Notes: generated by a model from the sequence alone, not told the origin. A stretch of DNA of 64,000 nt from Pseudomonas fluorescens (GCF_002022275.1 NZ_MSDF01000007.1:208479-272478), one strand, 5' to 3'. Counted from the stretch's first letter, positions 31,645 through 41,816 are shown. Numbers and translations: made by a program.

Positions 31645-32967
31645 ATGACTACCTCTACTGAACACACTGTCGACACCCCGGAAATTTACTCGCTGAAAAA
31701 CGTGAACCGGGTGTTCGGCAAAGGCAAAGACGAGCTGCAAGTACTCAGCGGCGTGGACCTGAGCCTGCACGAAGGCGAGATCGTGGGCATGCTCGGCCGC
31801 TCCGGCTCCGGCAAGTCTACGTTGCTGCGCATCATCGCCGGGCTGATCCAGCCCTCGTCGGGCGATGTACGTTATCGGGGCAAACCGCTCAATGGTCCGG
31901 CCGAAGGCGTGGCCATGGTGTTCCAGACCTTCGCCCTATTCCCGTGGCTGACCGTGCTGGAAAACGTCGAAGCCGGCCTGCAAGCCTTGCAGGTCGAGCG
32001 CAAGGAAACCCGCCGACGCGCGCTGGCGGCCATCGACCTGATCGGCCTCGACGGTTTCGAAAACGCCTACCCCCGCGAATTGTCCGGTGGCATGCGCCAG
32101 CGCGTGGGCTTCGCCCGTGGCTTGGTGGTCAACCCGACGCTGTTGTTGATGGACGAGCCCTTCTCTGCACTGGACGTACTCACCGCCGAAACCCTGCGCA
32201 CCGACCTGCTGGATTTGTGGAGCGGCAAGCAGCTGCCGATCAAGTCGATCCTGATCGTGACCCACAACATCGAAGAAGCCGTGTTGATGTGCGACCGCAT
32301 TCTGGTGCTGTCGTCCAACCCCGGCCGCGTGGTCGCCGAGATCAAGGTGCCATTTGCCCACCCGCGCAATCGCCTCGACCCGACGTTCCGGCAGATGGTC
32401 GATGACATCTACGCGCTGATGACCGACCGGCGCAGCGCCGATGCCAGCCGTGGCTTGCCCGAGCTGAAAATGGGCAGCCTGTTGCCGGAAGTGTCCACCA
32501 ACCTGATGGCCGGTCTGATCGAAACCCTCGCCGCCGAGCCTTACAACGGCCACGCCGGTCTGCCCACCGTGGCTGAACGGCGCTTGCTGGAGGTCGATGA
32601 TCTGTTTCCGGTAGCCGAAATGCTCGAGCATTTGGGCTTCGCCGAACTCAAGGGCGCCGATATCACCCTCACCGACGCTGGCAAGCTGTTCGCCGACTAT
32701 GGCACTCAGGAACGCAAAACCCTGTTCGCCGAGCATTTGATCCGCCATGTGCCGCTGGCCGCGCGCATTCATCAGGTGCTGCTGGAGCGCAGCGGCCACC
32801 GCGCGCCAAGGGTGCGTTTCGAGCAGGAACTGGAAGACTCGATGACCGAGGCCTTTGTCGAGAAAACCCTGGAAAGCGTGGTGGCGTGGGGGCGGTATGC
32901 GGAGATTTTTTCGTATGACGACCATACCGAGACGTTCAGCCTGGATGATGTGGAAGGCAGTATGTAA
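31645..32967 (+). CDS. ABC transporter ATP-binding protein with C-terminal AAA-associated domain
   Basis: A 440-residue ATPase. Walker A is GRSGSGKST, the signature LSGGMRQR, Walker B LLLMDEPFSALD, and the nucleotide half (~1-265) resembles NrtD/SsuB/TauB. About 160 further residues form an additional regulatory domain of the AAA-associated type seen with fused permeases. ATG 31645 was chosen; an in-frame TTG at 31627 overlaps the permease stop. It forms one transporter with the preceding permease. Confidence 0.86.
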   Translation: MTTSTEHTVDTPEIYSLKNVNRVFGKGKDELQVLSGVDLSLHEGEIVGMLGRSGSGKSTLLRIIAGLIQPSSGDVRYRGKPLNGPAEGVAMVFQTFALFPWLTVLENVEAGLQALQVERKETRRRALAAIDLIGLDGFENAYPRELSGGMRQRVGFARGLVVNPTLLLMDEPFSALDVLTAETLRTDLLDLWSGKQLPIKSILIVTHNIEEAVLMCDRILVLSSNPGRVVAEIKVPFAHPRNRLDPTFRQMVDDIYALMTDRRSADASRGLPELKMGSLLPEVSTNLMAGLIETLAAEPYNGHAGLPTVAERRLLEVDDLFPVAEMLEHLGFAELKGADITLTDAGKLFADYGTQERKTLFAEHLIRHVPLAARIHQVLLERSGHRAPRVRFEQELEDSMTEAFVEKTLESVVAWGRYAEIFSYDDHTETFSLDDVEGSM

Positions 32968-32992
32968 ACCAGCTTGAACAACACCGAACAAC

Positions 32993-33099
32993 TGTGGGAG
33001 CAGGGTTTGTGTGGGAGCTGGCTTGCCTGCGATGCGGGCAACTCGGTCTTTCAGTTAAACCGAGGTGATGCCATCGCAGGCAAGCCAGCTCCCACAAAA
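32993..33099. repeat. REP inverted pair (family A)
   Basis: TGTGGGAGCTGGCTTGCCTGC (from about 33009) and its reverse complement (33071-33097) flank a centre containing an ACTCGGT/ACCGAGGT-like inner dyad. A partial third copy (GTGGGAGCAGGG) lies just to the left. Located between the convergent ABC ATPase and prpD genes. Confidence 0.85.
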
Positions 33100-33119
33100 G
33101 CCAGCTTCACATCGACGGG

Positions 33120-34604
33120 TTAGATCACGAACAAGTCCACAAACCGGTTCACCGGAGTGGCCTCAAGCTTTGCCTGATCCTTGCACAACGCAAAAATCTC
33201 CCCACTGCGCTGCGCGGTAAAGCGCGTGGCCAGGTTGGCCTTGAATTTGTCTTCCAGCAACGGAATGCCATCCGCCCGGCGACGGCGATGGCCGATCGGG
33301 TATTCCACCGCCACTTGCCCGGTGCTGGAGCCGTCCTTGAAAAACACCTGCACCGCGTTAGCAATGGAGCGCTTGTCGGCCTCCAGGTATTCGCGGCTGT
33401 AGCGCGGGTCTTCGACGATTTCCATCTTGTCACGCAGCGCGTCAATGATCGGGTGCGCGGCGTGGAAATCATCTTCGTACTGCTCGGCCACCAGGTTGCC
33501 GAACGCCAGCGGCACGGCGGTCATGTATTGCAGGCAATGGTCGCGGTCGGCGGCATTGGCCAACTGCCCGACCTTGGAAATGATGCGAATCGCCGACTCG
33601 TGAGTGGTGATCACGATGCGCTCGATCTCGTGCAGGCGATGCTTGACCTGCGGATGCAAGGTCACTGCCGCCTCACAAGCGGTTTGCGCGTGGAATTCGG
33701 CGGGGAAGCTGATCTTGAACAGCACGTTTTCCATCACGTAGGTACCGTACGACTGGGACAGGCTGAACGCCCGCTTGTCCTCGGGCTTGAGCGCCAGATC
33801 CTTGTTGGTGTGGCTGAACAGCACGTCGTAGAAGCCCCACTGCGGCGCGCTCAACACGCCAGGAATGCCCATCTCGCCGCGTAACGCGATATCCGCCAGG
33901 CGCACGCCCCGGCTCGACGCATCCCCCGCCGCCCAGGATTTGCGCGAACCGGCATTCGGCGCGTGGCGGTAAGTGCGCAACGCCTGACCATCGACAAACG
34001 CATGGGATAGCGCGGCAAGCAGTTGCTCGCGATTGGCGCCCATCAGCTTGGCCGTAACGGCCGTGGAGGCGACTTTCACCAGCAGCACGTGATCAAGGCC
34101 TACACGGTTGAAGGAGTTTTCCAACGCGATCACGCCCTGGATTTCGTGGGCCATGATCATCGCTTCCAGCACCGCGCGCACCGTCAGCGGCGCATCGCCA
34201 TTGGCCACGCGTTTTTGCGAGAGGTGATCAGCCACGGCGAGGATACCGCCGAGGTTGTCCGAGGGGTGGCCCCATTCGGCGGCGAGCCAGGTGTCGTTGT
34301 AGTCGAGCCAGCGCACGATGCAGCCGATATCCCACGCAGCCTTGACCGGATCCAGACGGAACGACGTGCCTGGCACGCGAGCGCCAAAGGGTACGACCGT
34401 GCCCTCCACGATGGGCCCCAGGTGCTTGGTGCACTCGGGGAAACGCAGGGCCAGCAGGCCGCAACCGAGGGTGTCCATCAGGCAGTTGCGGGCGGTGTCC
34501 AGCGCGGCTTGGGAGTCGATCCGGTAGGTGAGGACGTAATCGGCGATGTCCTGCAAAACCTGGTCGTAGTCGGGGCGGTTGTTCTGGTCGACGTTGGCGC
34601 TCAT
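33120..34604 (-). CDS. prpD: 2-Methylcitrate dehydratase PrpD
   Basis: A 494-residue MmgE/PrpD-family protein. It dehydrates 2-methylcitrate in propionate catabolism. Characteristic segments: [54 protein letters not shown] and [27 protein letters not shown] at 34604 was taken as start because TTGGAG lies upstream. It is the last gene of the prp operon. Its co-occurrence with AcnD and PrpF is common in pseudomonads, where AcnD/PrpF can do the same step. Confidence 0.94.
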   Translation of the reverse strand: MSANVDQNNRPDYDQVLQDIADYVLTYRIDSQAALDTARNCLMDTLGCGLLALRFPECTKHLGPIVEGTVVPFGARVPGTSFRLDPVKAAWDIGCIVRWLDYNDTWLAAEWGHPSDNLGGILAVADHLSQKRVANGDAPLTVRAVLEAMIMAHEIQGVIALENSFNRVGLDHVLLVKVASTAVTAKLMGANREQLLAALSHAFVDGQALRTYRHAPNAGSRKSWAAGDASSRGVRLADIALRGEMGIPGVLSAPQWGFYDVLFSHTNKDLALKPEDKRAFSLSQSYGTYVMENVLFKISFPAEFHAQTACEAAVTLHPQVKHRLHEIERIVITTHESAIRIISKVGQLANAADRDHCLQYMTAVPLAFGNLVAEQYEDDFHAAHPIIDALRDKMEIVEDPRYSREYLEADKRSIANAVQVFFKDGSSTGQVAVEYPIGHRRRRADGIPLLEDKFKANLATRFTAQRSGEIFALCKDQAKLEATPVNRFVDLFVI

Positions 34605-34693
34605 GGCAGTACTCCAAAAGTGGGTGGGGTAGTCCTCGGGCTCACGGTTGTTGGAGAGCAGATCTTGTGTGTCTGCCTTGAAATACAAATCAC

Positions 34694-34784
34694 CTGTGGG
34701 AGTGGGCTTGCTCGCGAATGCGGTGTGTCAGCTATGAATCTGGTGACTGACACACTGCATTCGCGAGCAAGCCCGCTCCCACAT
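34694..34784. repeat. REP inverted pair (family B)
   Basis: GTGGGAGTGGGCTTGCTCGC (about 34696) and its reverse complement GCGAGCAAGCCCGCTCCCAC (ending about 34783) form long arms that extend through GAATGCGGTGTGTCA and TGACACACTGCATTC. The core differs from the other pairs (CTTGCTCGCGAATG instead of CTTGCCTGCGATG), so it is a second REP family. It lies between prpF and prpD. Confidence 0.85.
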
Positions 34785-34801
34785 TGGGTCGGTGCAAGCC
34801 T

Positions 34802-35992
34802 CTAGAACGCGTCGCCGGGCACGCGCACGAAGCCTTCCATCAGGACCCGCGCGCTGCGGCTCATGATGGCTTTTTTTACCACCCATTCACCGTTCACCTG
34901 ACTGGCTTCAGCGCCCACGCGCAGGGTGCCGGACGGATGCCCGAACCGCACCGCGTTACGCTCAACACCACCGGCCGCAAGGTTGACCAAAGTCCCGGAA
35001 ATCGCCGCTGCCGTGCCAATCGCCACCGCCGCCGTGCCCATCATGGCGTGGTGCAATTTGCCCATGGACAGCGCGCGAACCAGCAAATCCACGTCACCGG
35101 CCTTTATCGCCTTGCCGCTGGACGCCACGTAATCCGCAGGCTTGGCCACAAACGCGACTTTCGGCGTGTGCTGACGCTGGGCGGCTTCGTCCAGGTGTTT
35201 GATCAGGCCCATGCGCAAGGCACCGTAGGCCCGCACGGTCTCGAACATCGCCAGGGCTTTGGGGTCGCTGTTGATTGCACTTTGCAGCTCAGTGCCGGTG
35301 TAGCCGAGGTCTTCGGCGTTGATGAAAATCGTCGGAATGCCCGCGTTGATCAACGTGGCCTTGAAGGTGCCGACACCCGGCACTTCCAGGTCGTCGATCA
35401 GGTTGCCGGTGGGGAACATCGAGCCGCCGCCGCCCTCTTCTTCCGCCGCCGGGTCCATGAACTCCAGTTGCACTTCGGCGGCCGGAAAGGTCACGCCGTC
35501 GAGCTCAAAGTCACCGGTTTCCTGCACGGCGCCGTCAGTGATTGGCACGTGGGCGATGATGGTTTTGCCGATATTCGCCTGCCAGACCCGCACCACGGCC
35601 ACGCCGTTTTGTGGGACGCGGGCCGGATCGATCAACCCGGCGCTGATGGCGAACGAACCCACCGCTGCCGACAGGTTGCCGCAGTTGCCGCTCCAGTCCA
35701 CGAACGGCTTGTCGATGGAGACCTGGCCAAAGAGGTAGTCCACGTCGTGATCAGCCCGGGTGCTTTTGGCCAGGATCACGGTTTTGCTGGTGCTCGACGT
35801 CGCGCCGCCCATGCCGTCGATCTGCTTGTCGTAGGGGTCGGGGCTGCCGATCACCCGCAACAGCAAGGCATCGCGCGCGGCGCCCGGCACCTGCGCCGAT
35901 GCGGGCAGGTCCCTGAGGCTGAAAAACACACCCTTGCTGGTGCCGCCACGCATGTAGGTGGCGGGAATCTTGATTTGCGCTGCGTGTGTCAT
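34802..35992 (-). CDS. prpF: 2-Methylaconitate cis-trans isomerase PrpF
   Basis: A 396-residue PrpF-family isomerase with two diaminopimelate-epimerase-like halves. Visible motifs: YMRGGTSKGVFF near the N-terminus, VDWSGNCGNLSAAVG and the FGHPSGTLRVG segment near the end. It converts the trans-methylaconitate released by AcnD to the cis isomer. MTHAAQ at 35992 is the chosen start. It lies ten bases downstream of acnD in the same operon. Confidence 0.93.
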   Translation of the reverse strand: MTHAAQIKIPATYMRGGTSKGVFFSLRDLPASAQVPGAARDALLLRVIGSPDPYDKQIDGMGGATSSTSKTVILAKSTRADHDVDYLFGQVSIDKPFVDWSGNCGNLSAAVGSFAISAGLIDPARVPQNGVAVVRVWQANIGKTIIAHVPITDGAVQETGDFELDGVTFPAAEVQLEFMDPAAEEEGGGGSMFPTGNLIDDLEVPGVGTFKATLINAGIPTIFINAEDLGYTGTELQSAINSDPKALAMFETVRAYGALRMGLIKHLDEAAQRQHTPKVAFVAKPADYVASSGKAIKAGDVDLLVRALSMGKLHHAMMGTAAVAIGTAAAISGTLVNLAAGGVERNAVRFGHPSGTLRVGAEASQVNGEWVVKKAIMSRSARVLMEGFVRVPGDAF

Positions 35993-36002
35993 GGTTAACC
36001 CC

Positions 36003-38597
36003 TTAAGCGGTCGCCGCCGATTCCAGGAAGTCTTGAGCAAAACGTTGCAACACGCCGCCCGCCTCGTAAATCGACACTTCTTCGGCGGTGTCCAGGCGGC
36101 AGGTCACCGGCACTTCGACACGCTCGCCATTTTTGCGGTTGATCACCAGTGTCAGCGTGGCACGCGGGGTGCGTTGGCCGAGCACGTCATAGGTTTCGCT
36201 GCCGTCGATCTTCAGTGTGTGACGGTCGGTGCCCGGCAAGAATTCCAGTGGCAGCACGCCCATGCCCACCAGGTTGGTGCGGTGGATGCGCTCAAAACCT
36301 TCGGCGGCAATCGCCTCCACACCGGCCAGACGCACGCCCTTGGCTGCCCAGTCGCGGGACGAGCCTTGGCCGTAGTCAGCACCGGCAATGATGATCAGCG
36401 GCTGCTTGCGTTCCATGTAGGTTTCGATGGCTTCCCACATCCGCGTGACCTGGCCTTCCGGCTCGATGCGCGCCAGGGAACCCTGCTTGACCTTGCCGTT
36501 TTCCACCACCATTTCGTTGAACAGTTTCGGGTTGGCAAAGGTTGCGCGTTGCGCGGTCAGGTGGTCGCCACGGTGAGTGGCGTAGGAGTTGAAGTCGACT
36601 TCCGGCAAGCCCATTTTCGCCAGGTATTCACCGGCGGCGCTGTCGAGCATGATCGCGTTGGACGGCGACAGGTGATCGGTGGTGATGTTGTCCGGCAGCA
36701 CCGCCAACGGGCGCATGCCCTTGAGCGGCCGCGCCCCGGCCAGCGCGCCTTCCCAGTACGGCGGGCGGCGGATGTAGGTGCTTTGCGGGCGCCAGTCGTA
36801 CAGCGGCGTGACTTTCGGGCCGGTGTCTTCATGGATGGCGAACATCGGAATGTAGACCTTGCGGAACTGCTCCGGCTTGACCGAAGCCTTGACCACCGCG
36901 TCGATCTCTTCGTCGCTCGGCCAGATGTCTTTCAGGCGGATTTCATTGCCGTTCGCGTCGAGGCCCAGCACGTCCTTTTCGATATCAAAACGAATGGTAC
37001 CGGCGATCGCATAAGCCACCACCAAAGGCGGCGAGGCCAGGAACGCTTGCTTGGCGTACGGATGAATGCGTCCGTCGAAGTTGCGGTTGCCCGACAGCAC
37101 GGCGGTGGCGTACAGGTCGCGGTCGATGATTTCCTGCTGGATCACCGGGTCCAGCGCGCCGGACATGCCGTTGCAGGTGGTGCACGCGAAGGCCACTACC
37201 CCAAAACCCAGTTGCTCCAGCTCAGCCGTCAAGCCCGCTTCATCGAGGTACATCGCCACGGTTTTCGAACCGGGCGCCAGGGACGATTTGACCCACGGCT
37301 TGCGCGCCAGCCCCAGCTTGTTGGCATTGCGTGCCAAGAGGCCTGCTGCAATCACGTTGCGCGGGTTGCTGGTGTTGGTGCAACTGGTGATGGCGGCGAT
37401 GATCACCGCGCCGTCGGGCATTTGCCCCGGCACGTCCTCCCACTGGCCAGAGATACCTTTGGCCGCCAGGTCGCTGGTGGCGACACGAGCATGCGGGTTG
37501 CTCGGGCCAGCCATGTTGCGCACAACGCTGGACAAGTCGAAGGTCAGGCCGCGCTCATACTGTGCGCCTTTCAAGTCGTCAGCCCACAGGCCAGTGTGGC
37601 GAGCGTATTGCTCCACCAACGTGACTTGTTCGTCTTCGCGGCCGGTGAGTTTGAGGTAGGCGATGGTCTGCTGGTCGATGTAGAACATCGCGGCCGTGGC
37701 GCCGTACTCGGGGGCCATGTTGGAGATGGTCGCGCGGTCGCCCAGGGTCAGTGCCGATGCGCCCTCGCCGAAAAACTCCAGCCACGCGCCGACGACTTTT
37801 TGCTTGCGCAGAAACTCGGTCAGCGCCAGCACCATGTCGGTGGCGGTGATGCCCGGTTGCAGCTTGCCCGTGAGCTCCACGCCGACGCTTTCCGGCAGGC
37901 GCATCCACGACGCGCGGCCGAGCATGACGCTCTCGGCTTCGAGGCCGCCGACGCCGATGGCGATCACGCCCAGCGCGTCCACGTGCGGCGTGTGGCTGTC
38001 GGTGCCGACGCAGGTATCCGGGAAGGCCACCCCGTCGCGCACCTGGATCACCGGGGACATTTTCTCCAGGTTGATCTGGTGCATGATGCCGTTGCCGGGC
38101 GGGATCACGTCGACGTTCTTGAAGGCCTTTTTGGTCCACTCGATAAAGTGGAAACGGTCTTCGTTGCGACGGTCTTCAATGGCGCGGTTTTTCTCGAATG
38201 CGTCCGGGTCGAAACCACCGGCTTCGACGGCCAGGGAGTGGTCGACGATCAGTTGGGTCGGCACTACCGGGTTGACCTGGGCAGGGTCGCCGCCTTGCAG
38301 GGCGATGGCGTCACGCAGGCCCGCGAGGTCGACCAAGGCAGTCTGGCCGAGGATGTCGTGGCACACCACGCGGGCCGGGAACCACGGAAAATCGAGGTCG
38401 CGTTTGCGCTCGATCAACTGGCTCAGGGAGGCGTTGAGGGTAGCCGGGTCGCAGCGGCGTACGAGGTTTTCGGCGAGCACGCGAGAGGTGTAAGGCAAGG
38501 TGGTGTAGGCGCCGGGGGTGATCGCCTCGACAGCCGCGCGGGCGTCGAAGAAATCCAGGCGGCTGCCGGGGAGCGGTTTGCGAAATTCAGTGTTCAT
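36003..38597 (-). CDS. acnD: Fe/S-dependent 2-methylisocitrate dehydratase AcnD
   Basis: An 864-residue aconitase-family enzyme with segments GNGIMHQINLEKMSPV, CVGTDSHTPHVDALG, the cluster cysteines in ITSCTNTSNP and FACTTCNGMSG, and the swivel-domain GADYGQGSSRDWAAKG. It works with PrpF to convert 2-methylcitrate. Full length; starts MNTEFRKPLPG. It is separated from prpC by a REP pair, which may modulate mRNA stability within the operon. Confidence 0.95.
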   Translation of the reverse strand: MNTEFRKPLPGSRLDFFDARAAVEAITPGAYTTLPYTSRVLAENLVRRCDPATLNASLSQLIERKRDLDFPWFPARVVCHDILGQTALVDLAGLRDAIALQGGDPAQVNPVVPTQLIVDHSLAVEAGGFDPDAFEKNRAIEDRRNEDRFHFIEWTKKAFKNVDVIPPGNGIMHQINLEKMSPVIQVRDGVAFPDTCVGTDSHTPHVDALGVIAIGVGGLEAESVMLGRASWMRLPESVGVELTGKLQPGITATDMVLALTEFLRKQKVVGAWLEFFGEGASALTLGDRATISNMAPEYGATAAMFYIDQQTIAYLKLTGREDEQVTLVEQYARHTGLWADDLKGAQYERGLTFDLSSVVRNMAGPSNPHARVATSDLAAKGISGQWEDVPGQMPDGAVIIAAITSCTNTSNPRNVIAAGLLARNANKLGLARKPWVKSSLAPGSKTVAMYLDEAGLTAELEQLGFGVVAFACTTCNGMSGALDPVIQQEIIDRDLYATAVLSGNRNFDGRIHPYAKQAFLASPPLVVAYAIAGTIRFDIEKDVLGLDANGNEIRLKDIWPSDEEIDAVVKASVKPEQFRKVYIPMFAIHEDTGPKVTPLYDWRPQSTYIRRPPYWEGALAGARPLKGMRPLAVLPDNITTDHLSPSNAIMLDSAAGEYLAKMGLPEVDFNSYATHRGDHLTAQRATFANPKLFNEMVVENGKVKQGSLARIEPEGQVTRMWEAIETYMERKQPLIIIAGADYGQGSSRDWAAKGVRLAGVEAIAAEGFERIHRTNLVGMGVLPLEFLPGTDRHTLKIDGSETYDVLGQRTPRATLTLVINRKNGERVEVPVTCRLDTAEEVSIYEAGGVLQRFAQDFLESAATA

Positions 38598-38657
38598 CGG
38601 TTAGGACTCGGTCACGGTAGGTTCACAGGGCGAGCTGTCGACACTGGCCTGGCTTTC

Positions 38658-38742
38658 TGTGGGAGCTGGCTTGCCTGCGATGGCATCACTGCGGTGTGAC
38701 AGGTACACCGAGTGGATGCCATCGCAGGCAAGCCAGCTCCCA
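38658..38742. repeat. REP inverted pair (family A)
   Basis: TGTGGGAGCTGGCTTGCCTG and CAGGCAAGCCAGCTCCCACA arms enclose a centre with a GATGGCATC / GATGCCATC dyad. It lies between prpC and acnD, inside the presumed operon rather than at its end. Confidence 0.85.
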
Positions 38743-38781
38743 CAAAAAAGCACATGTGCCTGTGTGCTCAGCTCATCCCAT

Positions 38782-39909
38782 TCAGCGACGTTCGATTGGC
38801 ACGAACTTGCGCTGCTCAACGCCGATGTACTCGGCGCTTGGACGGATGATGCGGTTATTCGCGCGCTGCTCGAACACGTGCGCGGCCCAGCCGGTCAGGC
38901 GCGAGCAGACGAAAATCGGCGTGAACAGTTTGGTCGGAATGCCCATGAAGTGGTACGCCGAGGCATGGTAGAAATCGGCATTGGGAAACAGTTTTTTCTG
39001 TTCCCACATGGTTTTGTCGATGGCTTCGGACACCGGGAACAAGACCTTGTCGCCGGCTTCGTCGGCCAGCTTTTTCGCCCAGCCCTTGATCACTTCATTG
39101 CGCGGGTCGCTGTCTTTGTAGATCGCGTGGCCGAAGCCCATGATCTTGTCTTTGCGCGCCAGCATGCCGAGGGTGCCTTCGACGGCTTCCTCTGCGGACG
39201 AGAAACGCTCGATCATTTCCATCGCTGCTTCGTTGGCGCCGCCGTGCAGCGGGCCGCGCAGGGAGCCGATGGCGGCGGTGACGCAGGAATACAGGTCCGA
39301 CAGGGTCGAGGCACACACCCGTGCTGTGAAGGTCGAGGCGTTGAATTCATGCTCGGCGTAAAGAATCAGCGAGACGTTCATCACTTTGACGTGCAGCTCG
39401 CTCGGCGTCTTGCCGTGCAGCAGGTGCAGAAAGTGCCCGCCGATGCTCGGCTCGTCAGTCACGCAGTCAATCTTTTTGCCGTCGTGGCTGAAGCGGTACC
39501 AGTAGCACATGATCGCCGGGAAAGCCGCGAGCAGGCGGTCGGTGACGTCGTGCTGGGCGCTGAAATCTTTCTCCGGCTCGATGTTGCCGAGGAACGAGCA
39601 ACCGGTGCGCATCACGTCCATCGGGTGGGCGTCGGCGGGGATGCGTTCGAGCACTTCTTTCAGCGCTTGCGGCAGGTCGCGCAGCTTACTCAGCTTGGCG
39701 CTGTACGCGGCCAGCTCGGCCTTGGTCGGCAACTCGCCGTACAGCAACAGGTAGGCGACTTCTTCAAACTGCGCATCGGCGGCCAGTTCGCGCACGTCGT
39801 AACCGCGATAGGTCAGCCCGGCGCCGGCCTGGCCCACGGTGGACAGTGCGGTCTGCCCGGCCACCTGGCCACGCAGGCCGGCGCCACTCAGTACTTTTGC
39901 TTCAGCCAT
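38782..39909 (-). CDS. prpC: 2-Methylcitrate synthase PrpC
   Basis: A 375-residue citrate-synthase-family enzyme condensing propionyl-CoA with oxaloacetate. The conserved histidine regions are CYWYRFSHDGK, LYAEHEFNASTFTARV and GFGHAIYKDSDPRN. Length fits methylcitrate synthase. GGAGAAGC precedes the ATG at 39909. It is 34 bases downstream of prpB. Confidence 0.95.
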   Translation of the reverse strand: MAEAKVLSGAGLRGQVAGQTALSTVGQAGAGLTYRGYDVRELAADAQFEEVAYLLLYGELPTKAELAAYSAKLSKLRDLPQALKEVLERIPADAHPMDVMRTGCSFLGNIEPEKDFSAQHDVTDRLLAAFPAIMCYWYRFSHDGKKIDCVTDEPSIGGHFLHLLHGKTPSELHVKVMNVSLILYAEHEFNASTFTARVCASTLSDLYSCVTAAIGSLRGPLHGGANEAAMEMIERFSSAEEAVEGTLGMLARKDKIMGFGHAIYKDSDPRNEVIKGWAKKLADEAGDKVLFPVSEAIDKTMWEQKKLFPNADFYHASAYHFMGIPTKLFTPIFVCSRLTGWAAHVFEQRANNRIIRPSAEYIGVEQRKFVPIERR

Positions 39910-39943
39910 GGTGCTTCTCCAATTTTGTATTTATACGCAGGCT

Positions 39944-40837
39944 TTATTTTTTCGCAGCAAACAGCGCGTCGAGCTTCTGCTCGAAGGTGTGGTAGTCGAT
40001 GCGGTCGTAAAGCTCCATGCGCGTTTGCATGGTGTCGATCACGTTCTGCTGGGTGCCGTCGCGACGGATCGCGGTGTAGACGTTCTCGGCGGCCTTGTTC
40101 ATGGCGCGGAAGGCCGAGAGCGGGTACAGCACGATGGAAACATCGGCAGATTTCAGTTGTTCAGTGGTGTAGAGCGGCGTGGCACCGAACTCGGTGATGT
40201 TGGCCAGGATCGGCGCTTTCACACGCGAGGCAAACAGCTTGTACATCTCAAGCTCAGTGATGGCCTCCGGAAACACCATGTCAGCGCCGGCTTCGATACA
40301 GGCGGCGGCGCGTTCCAGCGCCGACTCCAAACCTTCAACGGCCAGCGCGTCGGTGCGTGCCATGATCACGAAGCTGTCATCGGTGCGCGCATCCACAGCG
40401 GCCTTGATGCGGTCGACCATTTCCTGCAGCGGCACGATTTCCTTGTTCGGGCGATGACCGCAGCGCTTGGCGCCGACCTGGTCTTCGATATGGATAGCGG
40501 CCGCGCCGAACTTGATCATCGACTTGACGGTACGCGCGACGTTGAACGCCGAGGAGCCGAAACCCGTGTCCACATCCACCAGCAGCGGCAGGTCGCACAC
40601 GTCGGTAATGCGGCGCACGTCGGTCAGCACGTCATCCAGCCCGGTGATGCCCAAATCCGGCACGCCGAGAGAGCCGGCGGCGACACCGCCACCCGACAGG
40701 TAAATCGCCTTGAACCCGGCGCGCTTAGCCAGCAGCGCGTGGTTGGCATTGATCGCGCCAACCACTTGCAGTGGGTGCTCGCTGGCGACGGCGTCACGGA
40801 AACGCTGGCCGGGCGTAGTTTTATTATTCGAACTCAT
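39944..40837 (-). CDS. prpB: 2-Methylisocitrate lyase PrpB
   Basis: A 297-residue isocitrate-lyase-superfamily enzyme splitting 2-methylisocitrate into pyruvate and succinate. Motifs: [46 protein letters not shown] (active-site KRCGH) and [13 protein letters not shown]. The ATG overlaps the stop of the GntR regulator gene (ATGA), and AGAGGTGAG precedes it. Confidence 0.96.
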   Translation of the reverse strand: MSSNNKTTPGQRFRDAVASEHPLQVVGAINANHALLAKRAGFKAIYLSGGGVAAGSLGVPDLGITGLDDVLTDVRRITDVCDLPLLVDVDTGFGSSAFNVARTVKSMIKFGAAAIHIEDQVGAKRCGHRPNKEIVPLQEMVDRIKAAVDARTDDSFVIMARTDALAVEGLESALERAAACIEAGADMVFPEAITELEMYKLFASRVKAPILANITEFGATPLYTTEQLKSADVSIVLYPLSAFRAMNKAAENVYTAIRRDGTQQNVIDTMQTRMELYDRIDYHTFEQKLDALFAAKK

Positions 40838-41544
40838 GACTCACCTCTTTCAGGGGCGCCGCCGGGGAAATGACGGGCAATGTTGCGTTTGGACGCGCCG
40901 ATGTGACGGCGCATCAACAATTCGGCCAGTTCACCGTCGCGGTCGGCAATCGCATCCAGGATGCGGTGATGCTCGGCAAAGGCTTGGCGTGGGCGATTGG
41001 GCGTGGCGGAGAACTGGATGCGGTACATGCGCACCAACTGGTACAGCTCGCCGCAGAGCATTTGGGTCAGGGTACGGTTACCGGCGCCTTGAATGATCCG
41101 GTAATGAAAGTCGAAGTCACCTTCCTGCTGGTAGTAGCCGAGGCCCGCCTGGAAGGCTTCGTCGCGCTCGTGGGTGTGCAATACCTGGCGCAGTTCTTCG
41201 ATTTCGGCGTCGGTCATGCGCTCGGCGGCGAGGCGACAGGCCATGCCTTCGAGGGATTCGCGGATTTCATAGAGTTCGACCAGCTCGGCGTGGCTCAGGG
41301 ATACCACCCGCGCGCCGACATGGGGCACGCGCACCAGCAGGCGCTGGCCTTCCAGCCGGTGGATCGCCTCGCGCAGCGGGCCCCGGCTGATGCCGTAGGT
41401 ACGCGCCAGTTCCGGCTCGGAGATCTTGCTGCCGGGGGCGATCTCGCCTTTGACAATGGCGGCCTGGATACGCCGGAAGACATTCTCCGACATCGTCTGG
41501 GATTCGTCCGAGGCAGCCAACGGGGCTTCCGCTTGATCCAGCAT
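40834..41544 (-). CDS. prpR: GntR/FadR-type regulator of the methylcitrate operon
   Basis: A 236-residue GntR protein. The winged helix (~22-90, [18 protein letters not shown]) is followed by a FadR-like helical ligand domain (FCD) with [25 protein letters not shown] and the histidine segment [11 protein letters not shown]. It is the first gene of the prp operon and overlaps prpB by four bases, so it probably represses its own operon. The gene name follows usage in pseudomonads; this is not the sigma-54-dependent PrpR of enterobacteria. Confidence 0.88.
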   Translation of the reverse strand: MLDQAEAPLAASDESQTMSENVFRRIQAAIVKGEIAPGSKISEPELARTYGISRGPLREAIHRLEGQRLLVRVPHVGARVVSLSHAELVELYEIRESLEGMACRLAAERMTDAEIEELRQVLHTHERDEAFQAGLGYYQQEGDFDFHYRIIQGAGNRTLTQMLCGELYQLVRMYRIQFSATPNRPRQAFAEHHRILDAIADRDGELAELLMRRHIGASKRNIARHFPGGAPERGES

Positions 41545-41629
41545 ATTGTCGACACCTTTAAAAGCAATGCCGCAAAAACTAGCGAATCAGCCTCGGATAG
41601 TCAAAGAATAAATATACATTGTCGACAAT
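41544..41629. promoter_or_regulatory. Two TTGTCGACAA operators of the prp operon
   Basis: The perfect palindrome ATTGTCGACAAT (41618-41629) and a second copy ATTGTCGACA (41544-41553), touching the regulator's start codon, lie 74 bases apart. The core resembles FadR-subfamily GntR operators. AT-rich promoter-like sequence (TATATTTATTCT on the minus strand) lies between them. Repression by the GntR protein is expected. Confidence 0.7.
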
Positions 41630-41816
41630 CGTCTAATAACCTCGCCTGCACTCAATAGAGGCATGGCCGCCTGCCAGCGCTGGCGCCAGAAAAGCATCAT
41701 GTTAGAATGCCCGCCGCTTTTGCCTGACATCGCTAGATGAAACGGCGCACGAGGGAGCTTGCGCAGTAATGCCAGTCGCCTTGAATCACACATCGCACTG
41801 CACCGCCTCGGGATTT

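Noticed and set aside
35958..38699. 913-codon plus-strand frame opposite acnD
   Set aside because: It mirrors acnD codon structure and has no recognisable family; a typical antisense frame in GC-rich DNA.
21377..41640. Genomic island with integrase and attachment sites
   Set aside because: No integrase, tRNA, direct terminal repeats or IS were found at either border; only REP pairs are present.
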